Assembly (NCBI RefSeq): GCF_900100535.1
Contig: NZ_FNDG01000018.1
Coordinates: 1-64,000, forward strand
DNA: 64,000 nucleotides
Direction of reading: 5' to 3'
Source: Phytopseudomonas flavescens
GTDB taxonomy: Bacteria; Pseudomonadota; Gammaproteobacteria; Pseudomonadales; Pseudomonadaceae
This document shows positions 1-9,347 of the stretch, one piece after another. The notes below the pieces were generated by a model, which worked only from the letters and a program-made list of their open reading frames with translations, made no database searches and was not told the DNA's origin. Position 1 is the stretch's first letter. The number at the start of each line of letters is the position of its first letter. A program made the position numbers and the translations under genes.

Positions 1-2
1 CT

Positions 3-281
3 TCAGCCGGACTCCTTGGCAAAGTACGCGGCGGCCTTTTTTAGGATGTCTCGCTCTTCGGTCACTCGCTTGAGTTCAGCACGCAGACGACGCAGTTCGG
101 CCTGCTGATCGTTCTCTTGCTGCCGCTTTTCCTGGGGCTTGCTGTAGCGCTTGATCCAGGCATACAGGCTGTGCACCGACATACCTAACCGCGCTGCCAC
201 TTCGGCTACAGGAAGGCCACGCTCGGTCACTTGCTTGACCGCTTCGATTTTGAATTCTTCGGGGTAACGCTGGTTGCTCAT
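3..281 (-). CDS. IS3-family transposase OrfA
   Basis: A 92-residue OrfA, the DNA-binding half of an IS3-family transposase. Residues 5-50 form the HTH_Tnp_1 helix-turn-helix (RYPEEFKIEAVKQ, then a second helix around VAARLGMSVHSLYAWIKRY). Residues 53-88 are a charged, heptad-like segment that fits the leucine zipper used to multimerise with OrfAB. A good ribosome binding site (AGGAGGT) lies 4 bases before the ATG. The gene stops three bases from the window edge. OrfB normally overlaps it in the -1 frame, reached through the slippery A-run near the 3' end. Family assignment is firm; I cannot name the exact IS. Confidence 0.9.
   Translation of the reverse strand: MSNQRYPEEFKIEAVKQVTERGLPVAEVAARLGMSVHSLYAWIKRYSKPQEKRQQENDQQAELRRLRAELKRVTEERDILKKAAAYFAKESG
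36..42 (-). promoter_or_regulatory. A6G slippery site for programmed -1 frameshift
   Basis: On the minus strand the last part of orfA contains AAAAAAG (CTAAAAAAGGCC). IS3-family elements use such A6G heptamers to make the OrfAB fusion transposase by -1 frameshifting. Its place, about 12 codons before the orfA stop, is as expected. The downstream stimulating structure would be outside the window. Confidence 0.7.
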
Positions 282-343
282 GGCACCTCCTAGTGGGCCT
301 CATTATGAGGCTTGGAGGTGTCTACGAAACTAGGGGCGATTCA

Positions 344-645
344 TTCCAAAAAGTCCATCTCGAGTCGACTCAGCTTGATTAATAGGCGTTAGCCTTTCCC
401 ATACACCAGGATTCTCCTTACGCCACTGCTCAGTCGTCTTATGTTGCTCGAACCCCGCTTTGTTATTACAGTAATACCGATAGGTAATTTCCATCGGAAT
501 TCAGTCCCAGAACACCATGCCCAGCATCACCACAAAGGCCGGCACGCCAACTGACCAACCTCGCCAGTCGCGCCGCGAGCTTGGCAATGAAAAACGACAG
601 GGCTAGATAAACAGCCAGTGCCAGAAAGAATGCGACAGCAAACAT
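344..645 (-). pseudogene. Small inner-membrane protein gene: frameshift, nonsense and IS-truncated
   Basis: The gene starts at the ATG of MFAVAFFLALAVYLALSFF, a clear N-terminal membrane segment. After about 30 codons (near 556-565) the continuation lies in another frame, which reads GWSVGVPAFVVMLGMVFWD, then a TGA stop at 501-503, then IPMEITYRYYCNNKAGFEQ and on to PGVWERLTPINQ. The YYCN...AGF...W...NPG pattern is one I recall from a conserved Pseudomonas small membrane protein in which the stop position reads Trp. The reading frame then runs into the IS3 end at 343, which removes the C-terminus. Three independent lesions therefore: frameshift, nonsense mutation and insertion. The intact family's function is unknown to me. 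Confidence 0.8.
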
Positions 646-729
646 AGCGATCACCAAATAAACCTAATCATCTTTCAAGATAAATACGTGTCGGGTCTCC
701 CCTGCTACAAGGACGTATTTTCTATACAT

Positions 730-957
730 TCATAGCCCTAACGGAAGCGAGCCGCTCCACCTTGCTTGCGACCAAAAGGGGACAGATTTATTTTCTTTGT
801 CACCAACTCCATTTGGTATGAAAATCCCTGAAGGGAGAAAATTCAGCAACCTGTCAATTACATCGCCAGCGTTACCAGGGTTTTCATTGCTGTATGGATC
901 TGCCCCGCCTTTGATAACTTCAGCGCCAGTCTTAGCCGCGTTGCTTACCGTTCCCAT
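730..957 (-). CDS. Small hypothetical protein downstream of ankyrin protein
   Basis: A 75-residue ORF starting MGTVSNAAKTGAEVIKGGAD, preceded by a purine-rich ribosome binding site (AAAAGGGAAG) and 19 bases after the ankyrin-repeat gene, so probably co-transcribed. There is no signal peptide or membrane segment. It is Gly/Asn/Pro-rich in the first 50 residues (ADPYSNENPGNAGDVIDRLL). The last 20 residues have a different composition and are encoded by a stretch (about 774-801) carrying the motif GGGGACAGATTTATTTT, which I recall as a recurrent intergenic repeat near mobile elements; the natural C-terminus may have been replaced there. I do not recognise a family. It could be a fragment of a larger protein. 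Confidence 0.5.
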   Translation of the reverse strand: MGTVSNAAKTGAEVIKGGADPYSNENPGNAGDVIDRLLNFLPSGIFIPNGVGDKENKSVPFWSQARWSGSLPLGL

Positions 958-976
958 GCCACTTCCCTTTTGCTGG

Positions 977-1465
977 TTAGTTACTGTGCCGCTGATATTC
1001 TTCTAGAATTCGCACAACCCCTTTTCGCCTCTCTGAAGACTCATGCTTGTAGAGCAGCGCAGCAAATTCGAAGCTGTTTAGGCCATTTACCCAGGGGCGC
1101 TTGCTTCTAATTTTAAGCATGGGATCGGCCCCAATTTTTAATAAATGATCAAGCAGTTCGGGTTCGCCCTTCAAAACTGCCACATTTAATGCTGACGTTC
1201 CTTCACTGTCGCGGGCCTCTAAAGAACAACCATTGGCGACTTGCATTTCAATCAGATAAATAACTTCATTTTTTTCGACACTACTTAAACTATAAGCGGT
1301 CGCAGTGAACGGAACTATTGCTTCCTTTTTGCCTCTATAAGTGATCTCACACAATTTTTCCGTAGTGGCTTCGCTAAGAGTCTGCATTGCCTCTAGCTCA
1401 CCACCAGTAACTTTCAAGCAAAAAAACACAGCAATTAATGTCAAAGTTGCAATTTTCAGACGCAT
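977..1465 (-). CDS. Secreted/periplasmic ankyrin-repeat protein
   Basis: A 162-residue protein beginning MRLKIATLTLIAVFFCLKVTGG, a plausible signal peptide. This ATG is chosen over one 10 codons upstream because GGAG sits 5 bases before it. Residues about 55-135 hold ankyrin-type repeats: NEVIYLIEMQVANGCSLEARDSEG, then TSALNVAVLKGEPELLDHLLKIGADP and a third, degenerate repeat ending EFAALLYKHES (motifs given in short pieces of longer repeats). Small periplasmic ankyrin proteins often act as immunity or scaffold proteins beside effectors; here the neighbour is only a 75-residue ORF. Function is not assignable. Confidence 0.7.
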   Translation of the reverse strand: MRLKIATLTLIAVFFCLKVTGGELEAMQTLSEATTEKLCEITYRGKKEAIVPFTATAYSLSSVEKNEVIYLIEMQVANGCSLEARDSEGTSALNVAVLKGEPELLDHLLKIGADPMLKIRSKRPWVNGLNSFEFAALLYKHESSERRKGVVRILEEYQRHSN

Positions 1466-1640
1466 ATGGTCTCCAGGTCTTGATTTACTTAACAAACGGG
1501 GCGCTAATCACCCTCCTAAATCCGCAGTCCCCCGGATGACGGGGAGCCCATCGGCATGTGTGAAGGGCGCGTCGAGCAGGCATGTCGGGGGATATTGATG
1601 CGCCAGATTTATTTTTTCAGTTCCTTCTTGATTAGTTTCT

Positions 1641-3056
1641 TTAGCGCTCGGCTAGCCCTTCGTCCAGATGTTGCTGCAAGGGGCTGAGAAAATAATCGAT
1701 CACCTTGCGCTTGTCGGTCTTCACCTCTGCTCGTACAGCCATACCTGGAGACAGCGCAACAAGGCTGCTCCCCACAGCAATAGAATTCTCTTTCAATTGA
1801 ATTCGCGCGCTGTAAACCAAACCAAGTTTTTCATCCTCAATCGCATCGCTGGAGACGCTCACCACAGTCCCATCGACCACACCGTATTTTGTGAAGTTAA
1901 AGGTCTCGATCTTTACTTCGACAGCCTGGCCAGGTCGTACGAAACCGACGTCCTTGTTCTCCAGCATCGCCTCAACTTCCACCGGCTGGTCGCTCGGGAC
2001 AATGACCATCAGCGGCTGGGCCTGAGTTGCAACGCCGCCCTGGGTATGGATCGCTAGCTGTTGGACAGTCCCGTCTACAGGTGCAGTGAGCCGCGTGAGC
2101 CGGTTTCGCTGCTCTGCCTTTCTAAGTTCCTGGGTGAGGCTTGCTGCACGAACGTCTGCATCGTTCTGCAGATCAAGCATCGCCCTACGCGTCTGTGCTA
2201 AAACCCCAATGCGCTGCTGCTGGGCAGCTTTCAAAGCGGCTTCCAATTCGCTGATTCGTGCTTTTTGCTGGGCCAGCTCACGCTCCTGACCCAGAAGAAT
2301 CTGCTCTTTCTCCAGGTAGGCGTGTTTGGCGACAAATTGCTTGTCGAGCAGGCCACGGTAGTCGGCTGCCAGCTCACGGGAGATAGGGAGCGTTTTGCTG
2401 AGTGCAGTGATAGAGGCTCGGAGGGAGCGTATTTCAGCCTCGCGTTGCTCGATCTGGGCATCGCTTTGGTCGAGGGCTGCACGCAGCTCGAGATACTGAC
2501 CTTGCACCCATCGCTGCAGACTTTCCTGATGCGCGGGAGTGGCGTTCGGAATAAAACCGGAAACAGATGCTGGCTCGGTCTTATCTTTTATTGCCTGCAG
2601 AAGCAGTCGAGCGCGGGCGCTATCGACTTGGGCGGCGAGTAGCTCACTGTGGAGCCTCTCGACATCCGCCCCAGTGATCTGGCTATCGAGTTCAACGAGC
2701 AGCTCACCTGCCTTCACCTGCTGGCCATCATGAACATAGATGGCCTTGACCACGGCGACCTCATTGGGCTGGATCACCTTGGTTTTGCCGCTTGGCACTA
2801 TCTTGCCGGTCGCAGTGGCCACGACATCAATCTCGCCAACACAGGCCCAGACCAACGCGAGCGCCGCGAAGACCATGATCGTCCACTGGATGTAACGAGG
2901 GGCCGGGTGAACGGGCTTTTCCTGCAACGCCAGAGCAGCGGGCAGAAACTGAACTTCGTGACTTAGACGAGCCGGCGCATCCATCGCCTTGCGGTTACGC
3001 CATGAGTGTCGCCAGGCACTGCGGTAACGATTCAGTAACTCACGCTTAGCGCCCAT
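1641..3056 (-). CDS. Type I secretion periplasmic adaptor (HlyD family)
   Basis: A 471-residue membrane fusion protein that bridges the inner-membrane ABC exporter and the TolC pore. The layout is classic HlyD: a cytoplasmic N-terminus with the conserved EVQFLPAALALQE stretch (residues 34-46), one transmembrane helix at about 55-74, a lipoyl/barrel half-motif with SGKTKVIQPNEVAVVKAI, long alpha-helical hairpins (about 130-310), and the closing barrel ending in SPLQQHLDEGLAER. It matches the RTX-type HlyD/CyaD subgroup rather than the drug-efflux adaptors. It is last in a minus-strand operon, 48 bases after the ABC gene. No gene for a calcium-binding RTX substrate follows. Confidence 0.92.
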   Translation of the reverse strand: MGAKRELLNRYRSAWRHSWRNRKAMDAPARLSHEVQFLPAALALQEKPVHPAPRYIQWTIMVFAALALVWACVGEIDVVATATGKIVPSGKTKVIQPNEVAVVKAIYVHDGQQVKAGELLVELDSQITGADVERLHSELLAAQVDSARARLLLQAIKDKTEPASVSGFIPNATPAHQESLQRWVQGQYLELRAALDQSDAQIEQREAEIRSLRASITALSKTLPISRELAADYRGLLDKQFVAKHAYLEKEQILLGQERELAQQKARISELEAALKAAQQQRIGVLAQTRRAMLDLQNDADVRAASLTQELRKAEQRNRLTRLTAPVDGTVQQLAIHTQGGVATQAQPLMVIVPSDQPVEVEAMLENKDVGFVRPGQAVEVKIETFNFTKYGVVDGTVVSVSSDAIEDEKLGLVYSARIQLKENSIAVGSSLVALSPGMAVRAEVKTDKRKVIDYFLSPLQQHLDEGLAER

Positions 3057-3104
3057 GGCATTGCTCCTTTGCCAACGGCAGTACGCACGACGCTAGGCAA
3101 CTGT

Positions 3105-5291
3105 TCATGCCACATCCCCCTGCTGCAAGCGATGCAAGCGCGAATAGTGCCCTGCCTGGTGAGTCAGTAATTCGGAGTGGCTGCCCTGCTCCACGATCTG
3201 GCCACGATCCATGACAACGATGCGGTTTGCATCGCGCACGGCAGAAAGCCGGTGAGCAATGATGATCACCGTCCGTCCCTTGCAGATGGCCTGCATGTTG
3301 TGCTGGATGACCCGCTCGGATTCGTAGTCGAGGGCACTGGTGGCTTCGTCGAAGATCAGGATGCGCGGGTTGCCGATCAGCGCCCGGGCGATGGCGATGC
3401 GTTGCCGCTGCCCGCCGGACAGCGAGGCGCCGTGTTCGCCGACCACCGTGTCGTAGCCTTCCGGCAATTCGAGGATGAAGTCATGGGCCCCGGCCATCCT
3501 GGCTGCCTGCATCACCGTTTCGATGGGTGCACCGGGATCGGTCAGGGCGATGTTTTCCCGAATGCTGCGGGCGAACAGCATATTGTCCTGCAGCACCACG
3601 CCGATCTGCCGGCGCAGCGAGGACACGTCGGCCAGTGCCAGGTCCATGCCGTCGACCAGCACGCGGCCCCGCTCCGGTGTATACAGCCGCTGCAAAAGAC
3701 GCGTCAGCGTACTCTTGCCCGAGCCCGATCGACCCACGACGCCAATCACCTCACCAGCCTGAATCCTCAGGCTAACGCCACGCAGCACTTCGGAACCATC
3801 CGGCCGGTAGCGGAACTGTACCTGGTCGAACTCGACGTCGCCCTTGAGGGGCGGCAAGGCGCTGCGCGAGGCCTGGGACATCTCCGTGCGGCTGTTGAGG
3901 ATATCGCCGAGGCGCTGCACCGAGACGCCTGTTTGCTGGAAGTTGGTCCATAGCTGAGCGAGGCGCATGATCGGCTGCGACACCCGGCCGGCCAGCATGT
4001 TGAAGGCGATCAACTGGCCAACGCTCAGTTGCCCATCGATTACCAGGCGGGCGCCCAGCCACAGGGTCGCCACGGTAACCAGCTTGCCGATCAGCCCGAC
4101 GCTCTCGTTGGCCAGGTTCGACAGGTTCTGGGTCTTGAAGCTGGCCGCCACATAGCCGGCCAGCTGGTTATCCCACTTGCGGCCCACCTGCGGCTCCACC
4201 GCCATGGACTTGAGGGTGTCGATGCCGTTGACGGTTTCCACCAGAAACGCCTGGTTCTCCGCACCGCGGGTGAAGCTCTCGTTGAGCCGCGCGCGCAGTA
4301 CCGGGGTAATCAGCAGCGAGACGATGAAGTACAGCGGCAGCGACAGGATCACCACCAGGGTCAGCCAGCCGCTGTACATGAACATCACGGCGATGAAGAC
4401 CACCGAGAACAGCACGTCCAGCACCAGGGTGATGGCGTTACCGGTCAGGAAACTGCGGATGTTCTCCAGTTCCCTGACCCGGGCCACCGAGTCCCCCACC
4501 CGGCGCGCCTGGAAGTAAGCCAACGGCAGGGTGACCAGATGCCGGAATAGCCGCGAGCCCAGCTCCACATCGATGCGGCTGGCGGTGTGGGCGAACACAT
4601 AGCTGCGCAGCCCCGACAGCAGGGTCTCGAAAATCATGATGCCGAGCAGGCCGATGGCGATCACGTCCAGGGTGGTCAGCCCCCGGTGCACCAGCACCTT
4701 GTCCATCACCACCTGAAAGAACAGCGGCGTCAGCAGCGCGAATATCTGCAGCACGAAGGAGACCAGCAGCACCTCGCCCAGCAACTTGCGGTACTTGACG
4801 ATCGCCGGAATGAACCAGGTGAAATCGAACTTCGACAGCTCGCCGCTCATCGAGGCCTCGGAGCGGATCAGCAGCAGATCACCCGTCCAGCGCGCCTGCA
4901 GGTCTTCCAGGGTGAGCACTTCAGGGCGCTGCGCGCGAGGATCGTGGATCAGCGCCTTGCCGTCATCCATCCGGGCGATGATGAAAAAACGGCCATCCGT
5001 GTCAACGGCAATCGCCGGCAAAGGCGTCTGCGTCAGTCGCGATAGCGAGCTACGCGCGGACTTGGCCTTGAGCCCGAGCTTTTTCGCAGCCAGCAGGATT
5101 TCCGGGCGACCGAACAGTCGACCGTCTTCGGCGTACTCATGGGTGAGCTGTTCGGCAGAGGCGGCAACATTGTGGAAACGGGCCAGCATGACCAAAGTGG
5201 CCAGGCCTGTATCCAGCTCGGAGGCGGGTTCGGGGGCAGCTGAATCGTTCAGCATCATTGCGTCCATGCAAGTGCAATGGCAAAGCGCCAC
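3105..5291 (-). CDS. Type I secretion ABC transporter with C39-like domain (HlyB type)
   Basis: A fused ABC exporter of about 728 residues. Residues 25-150 form a C39-peptidase-like domain without the catalytic cysteine (GLATLVMLARFHN where the peptidases have C), as in HlyB, where it docks unfolded substrate instead of cutting it. The membrane domain spans about 160-450. The ATPase has Walker A GRSGSGKST (520-528), signature LSGGQRQR (624-631) and Walker B ILIFDEATSALD (644-655). The longest frame starts at GTG; an ATG at codon 10 (MDAMM) or codon 12/13 is an equally likely start. It lies between tolC-like and hlyD-like genes on the same strand and is expected to export a large C-terminally tagged protein. 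Confidence 0.93.
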   Translation of the reverse strand: MALCHCTCMDAMMLNDSAAPEPASELDTGLATLVMLARFHNVAASAEQLTHEYAEDGRLFGRPEILLAAKKLGLKAKSARSSLSRLTQTPLPAIAVDTDGRFFIIARMDDGKALIHDPRAQRPEVLTLEDLQARWTGDLLLIRSEASMSGELSKFDFTWFIPAIVKYRKLLGEVLLVSFVLQIFALLTPLFFQVVMDKVLVHRGLTTLDVIAIGLLGIMIFETLLSGLRSYVFAHTASRIDVELGSRLFRHLVTLPLAYFQARRVGDSVARVRELENIRSFLTGNAITLVLDVLFSVVFIAVMFMYSGWLTLVVILSLPLYFIVSLLITPVLRARLNESFTRGAENQAFLVETVNGIDTLKSMAVEPQVGRKWDNQLAGYVAASFKTQNLSNLANESVGLIGKLVTVATLWLGARLVIDGQLSVGQLIAFNMLAGRVSQPIMRLAQLWTNFQQTGVSVQRLGDILNSRTEMSQASRSALPPLKGDVEFDQVQFRYRPDGSEVLRGVSLRIQAGEVIGVVGRSGSGKSTLTRLLQRLYTPERGRVLVDGMDLALADVSSLRRQIGVVLQDNMLFARSIRENIALTDPGAPIETVMQAARMAGAHDFILELPEGYDTVVGEHGASLSGGQRQRIAIARALIGNPRILIFDEATSALDYESERVIQHNMQAICKGRTVIIIAHRLSAVRDANRIVVMDRGQIVEQGSHSELLTHQAGHYSRLHRLQQGDVA

Positions 5292-5459
5292 CGCCTGTAC
5301 AGATTTTACTCAGTTACCGTGGCAGGGCAAGATGCCGGATATCGATTGAATCACAGAATTGCGAATAAATCCCATCGCCCGCAAAAAGGCATTCTAGAGC
5401 CGTCGTACCTATCGATTTCGCTTGAGCCAGATACCTTTTTCTATCGCCTGGGCGGACAC

Positions 5460-6890
5460 TCAACGCTGATCTACGCCAGAGCGCACCGCCGGCAGAAAAT
5501 CGCGATCAGGGTCGTAATCCGATTTCAGATAACCGGAAAATTCTTCGAGATCACCAACACCCAGCATCCCGGCAGCCTGTTTGAGCTTGAAGTTATCGAT
5601 GATGTAGTCATAACGGAAATTGTTGTAGTCACGTACAGCCGCATACAGTTGCCGCTGGGCATTCAGCACATCTGCCATGTTGCGAGTCCCCACCCGTAAC
5701 CCGACCTGGTTAGCCTCCAGGGACATCCTGCCGGATCTGATGGCCTGCAGCCGCGCGGCGATCTGCTCCACGCCGGCGTTGATCGCCCGATGTGAGCTCC
5801 GCGTCAGGAAAACCACCTCGCGCCTGGCGTTTTCGCGGTCATCCTCACTCTTCGCCAGAAGCTCCACCGATTGGCGCACCTGGGAGCGGGTCATGCCGCC
5901 GCTGTAGAGGGGGATGTTCAACTCGATGCCGATGCTGCTCTGCGCCACGTCATCGCGGTAGTCGCTGCGGCCAAAGTCGGATGGGTTGTTGTAGCCGAAG
6001 CTGTCGTTGTCTCCTTTTCGGTAGGAGGCGACGACATCGACGGTGGGTGCAAACCCCGCCTTGCTTTGCCGGACCTTCTCTTCAGCGAAGCTGACCGCGT
6101 GGTTGCTTGCGAGCAGGTTGAGGTTCTGCCTGGTGGCCGAGTCGACCCATACCGCGGCATCATTGGGCAATGGTGGGTTTACCGGCATGGAATGATCTAC
6201 GCCATCGATATAGGCATAGTCGCGCGTGGTCAGCCTGAAAAGCACATCGAAGGCCTCATCGGCGTTACGTTGAAAGACCTGGGTATTCGCTTTTGCCAAG
6301 TCATGGGCAGCCTGTGCATCCAGCACATCGGTGATGCTGGCCACACCGCCTTCAAGGCGCCCTTGGGCCTGGGCCTGCTGCTCCAGCAAGGCCGATTCTT
6401 CTGCCCGGGAGGCAGCAAGGGCATCCAGCTGACGCAGCACGTCGAAATAGGCCTCGGCAACCTTCAGGATCAATGCCTGCTCTTTGGCCGCCAGCTCCAT
6501 TTCCGCCTGGGCGACATCGGCCTGGGCAGCCTTGAGCTCGAACCAGCGATCGAGACGAAACAGCGGCTGGGTCAGGCTTGCGCGGAGCGTCGTGCCACTG
6601 CGGGAACGAATCAGTTCCGGCCGGTCCCTGTCCAGCCGGGTCGCCTCGCTGACCATCCCGGCCGTGATGCTCGGCAGCAACCCCGAACGCGCCTGGGGAG
6701 TCGCCTCGCTACGGGCCTGATACTCATGCCGCGCAGCCGCCAGTTCCGCGTCGTTCAGTGCGGCCTGGGTGTACACCGACAGCAGACTAGCCCGAGTAGC
6801 GGACTGCCCTTCGCGGCTTTGTGCATGACCGACTAGGGAAACCAACATCAAGGACATCAAGCCCGCGCGCGCAACGAAATATCTCATCAA
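5460..6890 (-). CDS. TolC-family outer-membrane channel of type I secretion
   Basis: A 476-residue TolC/LapE-type outer-membrane factor. Residues 1-24 are a signal peptide (cleavage after VGHAQ likely). Two internal repeats of the outer membrane efflux domain follow, with long helices such as EQQAQAQGRLEGGVASITDV and VLNAQRQLYAAVRDYNNFRY, and the typical SxGIELNIPLYSGG strand near residue 300. It is the first gene of the minus-strand tolC-hlyB-hlyD operon, 168 bases before the ABC gene, and presumably holds the operon's promoter in 6891-7259. The order channel-ABC-adaptor is found in RTX adhesin export loci of Pseudomonas. Confidence 0.92.
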   Translation of the reverse strand: MMRYFVARAGLMSLMLVSLVGHAQSREGQSATRASLLSVYTQAALNDAELAAARHEYQARSEATPQARSGLLPSITAGMVSEATRLDRDRPELIRSRSGTTLRASLTQPLFRLDRWFELKAAQADVAQAEMELAAKEQALILKVAEAYFDVLRQLDALAASRAEESALLEQQAQAQGRLEGGVASITDVLDAQAAHDLAKANTQVFQRNADEAFDVLFRLTTRDYAYIDGVDHSMPVNPPLPNDAAVWVDSATRQNLNLLASNHAVSFAEEKVRQSKAGFAPTVDVVASYRKGDNDSFGYNNPSDFGRSDYRDDVAQSSIGIELNIPLYSGGMTRSQVRQSVELLAKSEDDRENARREVVFLTRSSHRAINAGVEQIAARLQAIRSGRMSLEANQVGLRVGTRNMADVLNAQRQLYAAVRDYNNFRYDYIIDNFKLKQAAGMLGVGDLEEFSGYLKSDYDPDRDFLPAVRSGVDQR

Positions 6891-7259
6891 CGATCCTTGT
6901 CAAATTGCCATCATGAACGGGCATGGTGCCGAATCCTAAGAGATCGGTGGATTACGTCAAGATGAAAAATCCCGAGTCAGGAGCTGGCTCAAGTTCATGA
7001 CCCGTTTTTTAGGCGCCTGAACGATTCGCAGAGATCGTCCTGTCGCATTCGCGAGGCACCTCCAGCCGCAATCGTGGACGGCGCAGCCGGGCCGCTCTGC
7101 ATACCGTCCGCTCACGATCGAGGTTTGTATTCCTGATAAACTCGCCCCCAATTCCTCGCCCATACCCAGGCTCGGCGCTACATGGCGCTGACGAATTGCC
7201 TTCGGGCAGCGCCGGGCGCCCGTAAATACGCCTAATTCAGCGAAAGTCAGACGTCACGC
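6891..7259. other. Intergenic region between divergent tolC-like gene and dusA
   Basis: 369 bases with no convincing gene. A minus-strand open frame (6957-7163) has no ribosome binding site and no recognisable protein. The region must hold the divergent promoters of the secretion operon and of dusA; I could not fix -35/-10 boxes with confidence. Confidence 0.5.
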
Positions 7260-8270
<1,011 letters not shown>

Positions 8271-8361
8271 CAGGTCGTCGAAAGGGACCTGCCGTGCCAC
8301 CAGTTGAGCCCTACATGATGCTCAGGTAAGGTCATGGCACCCGAATCGACAAGGCCGCGCC

Positions 8362-9288
8362 ATGACCTCCAAGCTGGATCAACTCAAGCAGTTCACCACC
8401 GTGGTCGCCGACACCGGCGATATCGACGCGATTGCCCGCCTCAAGCCGGTGGACGCCACCACCAATCCTTCCCTGTTGCTCAAGGCAGCCGCCCTGCCGC
8501 GCTATGCCGAATTGCTCAAGCAGGCGGTCAGTGCCAGCAAGGGCGATGTCGATCTGGCCAGCGACCGTTTCGGCGTGACCGTTGGGCGGGAAATTCTGCA
8601 GGTGATTCCGGGGCGCATTTCCACCGAGGTGGACGCCCGCCTGTCCTTCGACACCCAGGCGACCCTGGCCCGTGCCCGACGCCTGGTCGAGCTGTATGAA
8701 GAAGCCGGCGTCACCCGCGAGCGGATCCTGATCAAGATCGCCTCGACCTGGGAAGGCATCCGCGCTGCCGAGCAGCTGGAAAAGGCTGGCGTGCAGACCA
8801 ACCTCACCCTGCTCTTCTCCTTCGCTCAGGCGCGCGCCTGTGCCGATGCTGGTGCGTTCCTGATCTCGCCGTTCGTGGGCCGCATCTACGACTGGTACAA
8901 GAAGGCCAAAGGCCGCGACTATATCGGCGCCGAAGATCCCGGCGTGCAGTCGGTGGCGCGCATCTATGACTACTACAAGGCCAACGGCCACAAGACCGTG
9001 GTCATGGGCGCCAGCTTTCGCAACATCGGCCAGATCGAACAACTGGCCGGCTGCGACCGCCTGACCATCAGCCCGGAACTGCTGCAGCAACTGGCCGACG
9101 ATCATGGCCCGCTGCAGCGCAAGCTGAGCGCGGAGGTTTCCGGGCAGAGCGAAGCACACATCGGCGAGAGCGAGTTCCGCTGGGAAATGAACGAGGACGC
9201 CATGGCCACCGAGAAGCTCGCCGAAGGCATCCGCCAGTTCGCCCGAGATCAGGAAAAGCTGGAAAAACTGCTAGTCACCAACAGCTAG
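8362..9288 (+). CDS. tal: Transaldolase
   Basis: A 308-residue class I transaldolase of the non-oxidative pentose phosphate pathway, moving a dihydroxyacetone unit from sedoheptulose-7-phosphate to glyceraldehyde-3-phosphate. The TalB-type signatures are clear: DATTNPSLL near residue 32, the Schiff-base lysine in RILIKIASTWEG (about 127-138), NLTLLFSFAQARACADAG and ISPFVGRIYDWYK. An AAGG ribosome binding site precedes the ATG. A stem-loop follows the stop codon. The neighbour order tal/rssC/rssB is the one I know from P. aeruginosa. Confidence 0.96.
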   Translation: MTSKLDQLKQFTTVVADTGDIDAIARLKPVDATTNPSLLLKAAALPRYAELLKQAVSASKGDVDLASDRFGVTVGREILQVIPGRISTEVDARLSFDTQATLARARRLVELYEEAGVTRERILIKIASTWEGIRAAEQLEKAGVQTNLTLLFSFAQARACADAGAFLISPFVGRIYDWYKKAKGRDYIGAEDPGVQSVARIYDYYKANGHKTVVMGASFRNIGQIEQLAGCDRLTISPELLQQLADDHGPLQRKLSAEVSGQSEAHIGESEFRWEMNEDAMATEKLAEGIRQFARDQEKLEKLLVTNS

Positions 9289-9302
9289 CAGAATGGAGAA
9301 CT

Positions 9303-9325
9303 GGGCGCCGACTCCATCGGCGCCC
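9303..9325. terminator. Stem-loop between convergent tal and rssC
   Basis: A perfect 9-bp inverted repeat, GGGCGCCGA / TCGGCGCCC with a CTCCA loop, between the ends of two convergent genes. There is no long T-run on either side, so termination strength is uncertain. Confidence 0.65.
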
Positions 9326-9347
9326 CGCTATCGGCAGCAGCCAGCGT

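Larger units (their letters stand above)
1..343 (-). mobile_element. IS3-family insertion sequence, partial (runs off the left edge)
   Basis: One end of an IS3-family element. The visible part holds orfA and, beyond its start, a terminal sequence. Read on the minus strand the end begins TGAATCGCCCCTAG, with TG at the tip and a run of GTTTCGTAGACACC following; TG-starting ends of this type are usual for IS3-family elements. The outer boundary at about 343 is inferred from where the flanking decayed gene resumes. OrfB (the DDE catalytic part) must lie left of base 1, so the other inverted repeat and target duplication cannot be seen. Confidence 0.85.

Noticed and set aside
1500..1640. A possible fragment of another coding sequence (minus-strand frame with LLDAPFTHADGLPVIRGTADLGG-like reading)
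   Set aside because: Too short, with no start or family match; could be a vestige but cannot be supported.
6957..7163. 68-codon frame in the dusA/tolC gap
   Set aside because: No ribosome binding site; composition is not protein-like; region must contain promoters.
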